Part shown: positions 28,534 through 35,359 of the stretch, one piece after another
Position numbering within the stretch: the first letter of the stretch is position 1
Layout: every line of letters begins with the position of its first letter
NCBI RefSeq assembly: GCF_037949285.1
Contig: NZ_CP149930.1
Coordinates: forward strand, 1 to 45,041
Origin: Thioclava sp. GXIMD4216
GTDB taxonomy: Bacteria; Pseudomonadota; Alphaproteobacteria; Rhodobacterales; Rhodobacteraceae
Direction of reading: 5' to 3'
DNA: 45,041 nt
Position numbers and translations under genes: made by a program
The notes under the pieces: model-generated
The model's input: the letters and a program-made list of their open reading frames with translations, nothing else
Told to the model about the DNA's origin: nothing
Databases searched by the model: none

Positions 28534-29133
28534 TTACAGCTGGACTTGACGGGAGCTCCCGGCGCTATCGGCACAAATCGCCGCGAAAACGTTACCGGCA
28601 CGCTCTTGGGCGGGCGTGTCCCGGTGCTGCTGGAGCGGCAATCCCGGCGCGAGAAAGGGAATGGGATCCCCGCGCAGATAGGCCTCAACCTGCACCGGCA
28701 GCCAACGTCGGCCCCGCGCGGGGGCCTGGTCCGGACCCGTGGCGGTCAGCTCGACAGGGGCAGGAAGCGGGCTTCGGTTTTCGCAGATACCGGCGCTGAG
28801 GGCCGAGGTGCTCAACCCGGTGATCTGCGACACCCAGCTGGCCTTCTGCAGGGGCATCAGCAGCAGCGCCAGGTCTTCCTGGCTCGCCGCGGTAACGCCG
28901 ATGATTTTTCGCAGAACGTCATGGATCGCGAAGCGATGGTTTTTCGCATGTCCGGTAAGCTCGCGGATCCCGAAGCGCGCCGCGAGTTGGGGAACCGCAT
29001 TCTTGCCGACTTGGGCCCAGGCGGCCAGCTCGGCAGTCGTCATGACGGCAGGAAAGCGGAGGGTGACAGGAGAGAGCCGATGGGCGTAGGTGTAGAGGGG
29101 CCGATCGGCCACGAAGTGCTGATGATGCTGCAT
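28534..29133 (-). CDS. Excisionase-like protein with two AlpA/MerR-type helix-turn-helix segments
   Basis: About 199 aa from the ATG at 29133 (MQHHQH); the frame is open to 29211, so the start is uncertain. The first DNA-binding segment is MTTAELAAWAQVGKNAVPQL…FAIHDVLRKI. The second is VSQITGLSTSALSAG…GRRWLPVQVEAYLRGD, the winged-HTH pattern of AlpA/Xis proteins, with the R-R-W…V.AYL ending. It lies about 110 bases upstream of the recombinase trio on the same strand. It probably directs excision or represses the trio promoter. GTTAC motifs between the genes could be its sites; that is inference. Confidence 0.7.
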   Translation of the reverse strand: MQHHQHFVADRPLYTYAHRLSPVTLRFPAVMTTAELAAWAQVGKNAVPQLAARFGIRELTGHAKNHRFAIHDVLRKIIGVTAASQEDLALLLMPLQKASWVSQITGLSTSALSAGICENRSPLPAPVELTATGPDQAPARGRRWLPVQVEAYLRGDPIPFLAPGLPLQQHRDTPAQERAGNVFAAICADSAGSSRQVQL

Positions 29134-29526
29134 GACAGGTCCGGGGTCAGTGTTGAAAAACACGACCTGCGGACTTCTGGTCTCAGAGAAGCCGTACGGT
29201 TTGGAAAACAAGCACGGTGAGCTCAGCCAATCAGCATGTCGCGGGGCCGCTCAGAACTGCGACCCAAAGCTCGGATCCTTGAGGTGGCGTAAGGCCGGCT
29301 CGATCCGCTTGTTCATGCTTCAGTAGTTGACCATTCAGGCACTCCCGCTCTCCCGGCGGGACCCTAGATGCAGCTAAGCACCGTGTCTTCGATAGGTTAG
29401 CTTTTCGCAGTTCTGCTGTCTAGAGAAACGCGCTGATGAGGGCAATTTCCGTGCGAGCCTCCTCACCAAGTGCGCACCTGCGCTATGCTCGATTGAAAAC
29501 GCCTAAAATTTTCTAGGTATTTCAAC

Positions 29527-29756
29527 GGTGTAACGCTGTTACAGCGGTGATACGCATCATGATACACTCGTAAGTCACTGATATAACTTATCTTATTAGG
29601 TATAAGTAACAGTGTAACGATTAATAATATAAGTATATGTATGAGAGAGTGTTAGGTACATGTTTACGCGTATAGTTATACGTTTTGAGCGTTACGCCTG
29701 TTACGGCGTTACATTTAACTAAGTAACTGTTGTTATTTGGTAATTTTGTTACGCCT
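29527..29756. repeat. Cluster of GTTAC/GTAAC inverted and direct repeats
   Basis: Copies: TGTAACGCTGTTACAG (29530-29544, inverted pair), AAGTAACAGTGTAACG (29604-29619, direct pair), GCGTTACGCCTGTTACGGCG with a third TTAC following (29690-29713), AAGTAACTG (29720-29728) and TTGTTACGCC (29747-29756). All lie in an AT-rich tract. The same pentamer recurs between the excisionase-like gene and the recombinase (about 28452 and 28485) and at 28534-28600. Plausible binding sites for the excisionase or recombinases at an attachment site. Confidence 0.6.
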
Positions 29757-30216
29757 CTTCCGACGGTCCAGGCGGTAGGTGTTACCGTTGCCTTGCAAGA
29801 TCGCGGAAGCGCTGAAGCCTTAACAGGTTCAGGCGCTTACTGGCCCCTGCGAATAGTTCATGCCGAGACCGTCCCAGTATGGTCATCCCGGCACTGCTGG
29901 GACGTGGCGAAGCAATTGCGCATGATAAGAGTGGAGGCGCGAGACATGCCTCAGGGCATCGCCCAACTGTCCTGAGTGTAGTGTAGCTCTGGGCGATCAC
30001 CAGATGCAGCGCATGATGGAACCTTCGGACTAACTGCGCGTAGTATCATCGTACGGTCTTGGTGAGACGCAGTGAAGTTATTGACTGGATAACGAACTGC
30101 GGGTATCAACATGACCATAGGGTTTCGCGATCGACTGTGAGATTCCCCCCGCTGCCGTGAGGCAGTCCAACCGCAAGGGTAGATAGGCGCAAGCCGAAGA
30201 GGTTGTCGAGATAGCC

Positions 30217-30238
30217 AAGGGGTCCTGATGGGCCCCTT
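30217..30238 (-). terminator. Hairpin after the 30247-30987 gene
   Basis: AAGGGGTCC pairs with GGGCCCCTT (one wobble) over a TGAT loop, nine bases beyond the stop of the minus-strand gene. No clear T-run follows, so efficiency is uncertain. Confidence 0.4.
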
Positions 30239-30246
30239 AGGTGTTT

Positions 30247-30987
30247 CTAGGGCCTGCGATACTTGACCGTCTTGTTCTCACGAGCCTTCCCGATGATCGC
30301 GGGCAAGCTGGTCTTCGAGCCGTCCTCTTGTTGCTCCTTGGGGTAAGCACTTTCGACGAACAGCCGGAACTTGTGGCGAATTCCATCGAACCTGCCGGCA
30401 CCCGTCTTGAGAGTGAAGTAGGCGGTATAGAAGTGCCCGTTCAGGTCGCGCAGCGTGGCGTTGTAGCAGCCATAGTTTCGATCTGTGGGGGTTACGTAGA
30501 TTTTGTTCAGCATCAGCTGCCCCATGAGTTGAGGGAGCTGAAATGATGTCTGATGTCTTATCGGATCGTAACAACGGGCACGTTGATGGTCCCAGATGGT
30601 CAGACCTCGCCACTCTTCCTGCGCTTCGTTTGCCTTGCAGGTCCAGCAGTGTGAGGAGTAGCTGATGAGAACCTTGACCACCGTCCCATCACCTAGGTCG
30701 TAGCTCTCGACGTGCGGCTTAAGGTGTGTAACCTCGACATGTTCATCCGAGAGCTGATGCCCTGTGAAGGGAGCGCCGGACGTATGATGGAATGCTCCGT
30801 TATTATGGAGCTTGAAATGAAACTCTGGCACAGTTGCATCCAGTTGGCGCAGTATTGGGGCTGGTCGCTGTGGGCGCAGCGTCCAAGATTGGCATAAATC
30901 GAACCGATCTCTCAGCACCTCATATAACGACCCAATGGGACAAGGGCCACAGAGGCAAGCAGATATTCTCGAGGGAGAACTCTTCAT
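30247..30987 (-). CDS. Hypothetical protein
   Basis: Up to 246 aa; the true start may be internal, since the first 45 residues look less protein-like and no clear ribosome site is visible. The core (about 60-246) reads like a folded soluble protein, with a CWTCK pair of cysteines, an HQTSFQLPQLMGQLML helix, and strands …YGCYNATLRDLNGHFYTAYFTLKTGAGRF. The C-terminus is basic (KARENKTVKYRR). I do not recognise the family. It stands alone between the recombination module and the CBASS operon. Confidence 0.55.
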   Translation of the reverse strand: MKSSPSRISACLCGPCPIGSLYEVLRDRFDLCQSWTLRPQRPAPILRQLDATVPEFHFKLHNNGAFHHTSGAPFTGHQLSDEHVEVTHLKPHVESYDLGDGTVVKVLISYSSHCWTCKANEAQEEWRGLTIWDHQRARCYDPIRHQTSFQLPQLMGQLMLNKIYVTPTDRNYGCYNATLRDLNGHFYTAYFTLKTGAGRFDGIRHKFRLFVESAYPKEQQEDGSKTSLPAIIGKARENKTVKYRRP

Positions 30988-31342
30988 ATCAATAAAGCGA
31001 TCTTCTAAACTTAAGTCTTGTGCTCCGGATCGCTAAGGGGATCACACCAGTCGTCCACCTCAGGAACAATTCGCGCTTGGCGAATAATGCCGCAGCCTCG
31101 TCCCAAATAATTTAGCACGACAACGCGATGAGTAACGTATTCATGCAGGATCAAAACGTACGGCTTTACGGCTTAGTGAATAAAGCCTCGGGAGATCCGT
31201 GAACTATGGCGCAGAGGTAAAACCCGATTTCAGTTGGACAAAAAGCACCATGACCTCACCCCGAAAAGTGCAGCGAGGCCTTGCGTATGTCTATCAAACA
31301 CCTTGACAAAATACAAAAGGGGAACGATAGGCTCATGTGGTA
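30988..31342. other. Gene-free stretch upstream of the CBASS promoter
   Basis: No gene or recognisable site. Only short open frames without ribosome sites occur. The CBASS promoter begins at 31343. Confidence 0.5.
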
Positions 31343-31371
31343 TTGATTTAAATGCAAATACACCATATATA
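31343..31371 (+). promoter_or_regulatory. Promoter of the CBASS operon
   Basis: A -35 TTGATT (31343-31348), exactly 17-base spacer, and a -10 TATATA (31366-31371), in an AT-rich island 57 bases before the CD-NTase ATG. A strong match to the housekeeping sigma consensus. Confidence 0.6.
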
Positions 31372-31427
31372 GTTACCCTAACCGATTGAGGGGGGCAATC
31401 GGCAACTGGGTAATAGAGGAGTTGTCC

Positions 31428-32672
31428 ATGCCCCTTGATCACACGTCCCCTGGGCTTGACGCCCTTCTGATTGCGACCGTTCTTCAGATGGAGCTAAGCC
31501 CCCGCGACAACAGGGTGGCTGAGAAGCGCTACAAGCTGATCCCATCACACATTGAGCGTGAAGGAAGTCCTTTGCGCCTCTATGTCGATAATGCTTTGGT
31601 CTACGCACAGGGCTCCAGAGCGATTGGAACCACGATCGTTCATGGTGCGGATGAGGATCGTTTCGACTTGGACGCCATTCTCGAGTTCAATACGCCGTTC
31701 GGCTGGTCACCGCGCCGGGTGTTGGATGCACTCTTCGAGGCCTTTCAAGGGTTTCCAGACGTGCAAAAGATCGAACGCTGCACGCGGTGTATTCAACTTC
31801 GCTTCGCGTTCATGCACCTCGATGTGACGCCTATGGATCCTGCGCTGAAGCCGAGGGCAGAACGGGTCGGTGACATCTATCACAGCCCTGATGAGGGGCA
31901 CGACGAACGCCACAAGGTAAACCCTTATGGATTTGCAGAATGGTTCAAAGGGCAAATTTCTCTTCCCAGCCAGATGTTCCGGGCCCAAGTCCACAGCCTG
32001 CGCAAGCAGCTTGAGATCAAGGATCGGCTGCGGCCCGGCATCATCGTCGCCGATGCCGATATTGACGACCTGCCAGAGACGGTCGACCCAATTCAAGATT
32101 CACCACAGGTACTCGCGCTGAAGTTGATGAAGCGTTATCTGAACCTCAGGTATGCCAATAGGAACGAGAAACGCCCCATCTCGGTCTATCTGTCAAAAGT
32201 TGCCGCACAAATCCCCCCGAACGCATTCGGGATTTGCGCCCAGCTTGAAGACCTTGGATCTGAACTCGATCGACGGATGAAGTACGCTCTCGATACTGGC
32301 CGTCGTCCGGAAGAGCGCAATCCAGCGCTTCTACAAGAGAACTTCAACGATCGCTGGCCTCAGAATACGTACCAGATGGAAATGTTCCGCGGGGACCTGA
32401 GATACCTCTCGACCGAACTCCAACGGGCGCGGACGTCTGATGTGGCACAGATTCAGAAGATCTTCGATGGATTGTTTGGGGAACGGATCAGTGGCAACGC
32501 CGTCAGGACATACATGGACAGCTTGTCGAATACTCCGCAGAAAAGCACGTTTGAATTGGGGAAGGGCTTTGTAGCAGCACCATCGCTCCTTTTATCTGGC
32601 GCTGCACGCGCTGCAGCAACCTCCAAGGCGCCCGCCCACAATTTCCATGTAGGTGAGCTGCGGAAGAAATGA
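31428..32672 (+). CDS. CBASS CD-NTase (cGAS/DncV-like nucleotidyltransferase)
   Basis: 414 aa from ATG 31428, set by GAGGAG seven bases upstream. The catalytic core has the GS motif (G62-S63), the D80-L-D82 pair in RFDLDAILEF, and the third metal Asp at D132 (MHLDVTP). This is the complete acid triad of cGAS/DncV-like enzymes, which make cyclic di- or trinucleotides on phage infection. A helical C-terminal domain follows. The next gene overlaps by 4 bases (ATGA). Presence of an E2-like gene without E1 and a Cap5 effector places it in the short type II CBASS group. Clade G is my guess; the exact nucleotide product cannot be read from the sequence. Confidence 0.9.
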   Translation: MPLDHTSPGLDALLIATVLQMELSPRDNRVAEKRYKLIPSHIEREGSPLRLYVDNALVYAQGSRAIGTTIVHGADEDRFDLDAILEFNTPFGWSPRRVLDALFEAFQGFPDVQKIERCTRCIQLRFAFMHLDVTPMDPALKPRAERVGDIYHSPDEGHDERHKVNPYGFAEWFKGQISLPSQMFRAQVHSLRKQLEIKDRLRPGIIVADADIDDLPETVDPIQDSPQVLALKLMKRYLNLRYANRNEKRPISVYLSKVAAQIPPNAFGICAQLEDLGSELDRRMKYALDTGRRPEERNPALLQENFNDRWPQNTYQMEMFRGDLRYLSTELQRARTSDVAQIQKIFDGLFGERISGNAVRTYMDSLSNTPQKSTFELGKGFVAAPSLLLSGAARAAATSKAPAHNFHVGELRKK

Positions 32673-33178
32673 AGCGGAGCAAGCCCAGATCAGCGGAATC
32701 CCAGGTTCAGCGGATGGAGCATAGATGGCCATCCCTAGAGATGCGCGTGTATCGCCCGCTGACCCTAAATGCGACGCCCTCGATCCAATGGATAGGGCAG
32801 ATCAGGGGCTTTCAGCGAGAGTATCGGATACTTGCCCAATGGAGTTGGCTGGAAACCGCTGCGGTACCGTATGTCTTCTTGCTCGAACCAGCTTTAAAGC
32901 CGCGGAACGGCGAGGATTATATCGACATCCCCCATCTGATCTTGGACAGCGAGGTCCCAGAGAACTCCGCGCTTTGCCTGTTCGACCCTGATGAGGGTCA
33001 ATGGGACAATACCATGTGGATTTCGGACACGATCATCCCTTGGGCATCAGAATGGCTTCACCATTATGAGTTCTGGCATGTCGACGGCATCTGGCGAGGA
33101 GCCAATGCACCGGGCCCAATCAACATACGTGAAATGCGTCGACTTGCCGAAGGAGGCCAAGATGACCAGAGGAGCTAG
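32669..33178 (+). CDS. E2-like CBASS ancillary protein (short type II)
   Basis: A 169-aa protein with the layout of bacterial E2 proteins of short type II CBASS: WIG.I…Y.I in the N-terminal strands, an IPHL segment (H89), the probable catalytic cysteine C103 in ALCLFDP, and the PWASEWLHHYEFWHVDGIWRG helix block (about 124-144) typical of the family. In characterised systems such E2 proteins act on the C-terminus of the CD-NTase, conjugating or tethering it and raising its activity, without an E1. There is no E1 or JAB isopeptidase gene here. It is coupled to both neighbours: 4-base overlap upstream, 17-base overlap with cap5. Confidence 0.85.
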   Translation: MKRSKPRSAESQVQRMEHRWPSLEMRVYRPLTLNATPSIQWIGQIRGFQREYRILAQWSWLETAAVPYVFLLEPALKPRNGEDYIDIPHLILDSEVPENSALCLFDPDEGQWDNTMWISDTIIPWASEWLHHYEFWHVDGIWRGANAPGPINIREMRRLAEGGQDDQRS

Positions 33179-34298
33179 CCCAAAGACCAAAACCCGCATG
33201 CTCGTCTGGGGCCGTGCCGCTGGTCACTGTCAATACCCGGGCTGTTCTAAACGCCTTGATGAAGACTTGATTTCCGGCGACCTACGAAAGAACAATGCCT
33301 ATCTTGCCCACATAATAGCTTCCGATCCTGGTGGAGAGCGCGGCGACCCAATTCTGTCTCATGAACTCTCGGACGACCCTGACAACATCATGCTGATGTG
33401 TGATCCACACCACCGTGAGATCGATGACCCGAAGAAGAGGGATCGATATAGCGTCAGCGTCTTGCGGCAGATGAAGCACCAGCACGAAGACAAGGTCGCG
33501 CATTTGTTCTTAAATCCTTTAATTAAACCTGCCCATGTAGTGCGGTTCGCGGCTTCCATCGGAGAGAATGAAACCAGCGTCCCGCTGGCTGACTGCATTG
33601 AGGCCATGAGGAATGAGTTCTATCTGGCAGACCGCCGCCCGATCGACATCCAGATGCGTGACATTGCGACCAAGGACAGTGACCCTGATTACTATCCGAC
33701 AGCGCTCAAGATTCTGCGTTCGAAATATGATCGCGAAATCCGAGGAAGATTTGAGGAGGGAGAACTCCAGCATCTGGCGATCTTTGGCTTTGCGCCGATG
33801 CCCATCTTGATGGAGCTGGGTCGGCTTCTATCTGACCTCTCGGCTGTCTCCCTATACGGCAAACACCGCGAACCGAAACCTGGCTGGGCCTGGCCGAACG
33901 ATCGACCGCCTCTCGGTTTCTCAATGTTCAGGGGAAGAACGGGATCGAAAAAGGTCGCACTGAAGTTGTCAGTTTCAGCAGAAATCGTCAACGAGCGCGT
34001 GATAGCCGCATATGGTGACGACGACGTTTCCATTTGGGAAGTTCGCAGTAATCGGCTCGGCACTTCGGAGCTGCGCAGCCAGAACGACTTGTCAGAGTTT
34101 CGCAAAGTCGTCGGAAAAACCTTTGACGCTATCAAAGATCAACACGGGATGGATGTCGAGCTATCCGTATTCCCGGCTGTGCCAACGGCCTGCGCCATCG
34201 AGTTCGGCCGGACATGGCAGCCGAAGGCGCACCCGGGCTTTCGAATCTTCGATCAGGTGAAAGAGCAAGGTTTCATCGAACGGCACTCGATTACCTGA
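33162..34298 (+). CDS. cap5: Cap5 effector: HNH nuclease fused to SAVED domain
   Basis: 378 aa from ATG 33162, chosen because AAGGAGG lies 6 bases upstream; the open frame extends further back only over the E2 gene. The N-terminal HNH domain has C23/C28, the AHIIA motif (H50), and NIMLMCDPHHREID (N75, C80, H83/H84). The C-terminal SAVED domain (about 165-378) contains the characteristic LAIFGFAPMPILMELGRLLSDL segment that binds the cyclic-nucleotide signal. Binding causes tetramerisation and degradation of duplex DNA, killing or halting the infected cell. Length matches known Cap5 proteins. Last gene of the operon. Confidence 0.93.
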   Translation: MTRGASPKTKTRMLVWGRAAGHCQYPGCSKRLDEDLISGDLRKNNAYLAHIIASDPGGERGDPILSHELSDDPDNIMLMCDPHHREIDDPKKRDRYSVSVLRQMKHQHEDKVAHLFLNPLIKPAHVVRFAASIGENETSVPLADCIEAMRNEFYLADRRPIDIQMRDIATKDSDPDYYPTALKILRSKYDREIRGRFEEGELQHLAIFGFAPMPILMELGRLLSDLSAVSLYGKHREPKPGWAWPNDRPPLGFSMFRGRTGSKKVALKLSVSAEIVNERVIAAYGDDDVSIWEVRSNRLGTSELRSQNDLSEFRKVVGKTFDAIKDQHGMDVELSVFPAVPTACAIEFGRTWQPKAHPGFRIFDQVKEQGFIERHSIT

Positions 34299-34625
34299 GA
34301 CTGCTTCGTCAAACATTGTAAGCACATCGGAGCCTCAAATCCAATCAAGAGCACCTTGAGCATAGTGAGAATTCGGACAAAACATACCAAAAGATGTTTG
34401 AGCTGGAAGGCCGGCCTCGCAGCTGGTCTTCCAGCTGCGGCCTCATCCAATGGCAACAACTTTCATAGGTCTAGCCGTTGTGTTCAGGGCGTGCCCCAAA
34501 GGCTATATTTTTGACCGCGATCGCGGTAGCCAAGACTGTTTGCACGACCATTTGTAGATCCTGCGCCTGCACTGTTTCCGATGTTATCCTTCGCATCCTA
34601 GCAAAGGACAATTCCGTCCGTCCTC
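34299..34625. other. Intergenic stretch between converging operons
   Basis: No gene. It holds one clear hairpin, CGCAGCTGG (34418-34426) with CCAGCTGCG (34431-34439) and loop TCTT. This is suitable as a bidirectional stop between CBASS and the minus-strand protease/GIY-YIG operon, although no T-run follows. Confidence 0.5.
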
Positions 34626-35318
34626 TTATGCGGCTTGATTTATGCTCCCGTGAAGTATGTCATTGACTGCAATAGAAGGCACCTTGAACTTCTTTACCTC
34701 GAAACATCCTGGTCTTGGCACAGCAAAATTTGGCTGAAACAAGTTTGCAATAACATGTTCATATGCACTCCATTTTTCAGAAAACTCCATGCCCCGGACG
34801 GACGCGAGCATCTTGCGACTGGGGAGTTTGCAATGACGCGCAGCCACGCCGACATCTTTAAAGATAGTTGTCATGGCATTGATGCCAAGTGAGACGTCGT
34901 GCCGCTGGCTCGGCGGCCAGACCAGGTGCTGCGATGCCCAGGCAGACAAGGGCAGGGTTTTCGCATGCTGTCTGTTGCCGAGTAGCAAGGGCAATTGATG
35001 ACCTAGGATCATCGTGTGAGCAACGGATATGCAACTCGCTTCCACTTGGTTCAGAAGAATTTTTCTCTCTTCTAGACTGAAGGCATGGTGCATTTTGCTC
35101 ATTGGCAGAAAATACACGGCGCCCCAGATGCGGCGTTCATTCTGGCTCTCTGGCACCCGACGCAGCAGGTTCCAGCTCTTTCCGATGTAGAGATTGCCAT
35201 TCATCAGGAGCACGTAGATTCCTGGTGCCTCGGGCAGATGCGGAAGGTGAGAATTCGACAGGATGCGGTAGAGATGGGAAAAGAGGGCGCCGGAAGCGCC
35301 CTGAGAAGAGTATGACAC
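34626..35318 (-). CDS. GIY-YIG nuclease-like protein
   Basis: A 230-aa protein with an N-terminal GIY-YIG core: G33-I-Y35, then Y44-I-G46, followed by the K..NLLRRV helix carrying the conserved Arg (R53/R54). The rest (about 80-230) is not recognisable and lacks an obvious second DNA-binding domain. GIY-YIG domains cut DNA with a single metal ion; the missing clear downstream Glu leaves activity open. It begins 41 bases after the stop of the AAA+/M41 protease on the same strand, so the two form an operon. The pairing is unusual and suggests a conflict system. Confidence 0.72.
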   Translation of the reverse strand: MSYSSQGASGALFSHLYRILSNSHLPHLPEAPGIYVLLMNGNLYIGKSWNLLRRVPESQNERRIWGAVYFLPMSKMHHAFSLEERKILLNQVEASCISVAHTMILGHQLPLLLGNRQHAKTLPLSAWASQHLVWPPSQRHDVSLGINAMTTIFKDVGVAARHCKLPSRKMLASVRGMEFSEKWSAYEHVIANLFQPNFAVPRPGCFEVKKFKVPSIAVNDILHGSINQAA

Positions 35319-35359
35319 GTGAGGTATTCCGAAGTTTCTTGAAAGGAGAAAGGCAGGGA

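Larger units (their letters stand above)
29212..30246. other. Gene-free kilobase beside the recombination module
   Basis: No convincing gene. The centre (about 29510-29760) is strongly AT-rich and carries the GTTAC/GTAAC repeats listed separately. The right part (29770-30240) has average composition with only short unrecognisable frames. A likely end or attachment region of the recombination module. Confidence 0.5.

Noticed and set aside
29527..29756. CRISPR array
   Set aside because: The repeated units are 5-6 bases and irregularly spaced, with mixed orientation; no cas genes occur in the window.
31428..34298. Full type II CBASS with E1-E2 Cap2 and Cap3
   Set aside because: The 169-aa protein has only E2 features. 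No E1 adenylation domain or JAB peptidase is encoded nearby.
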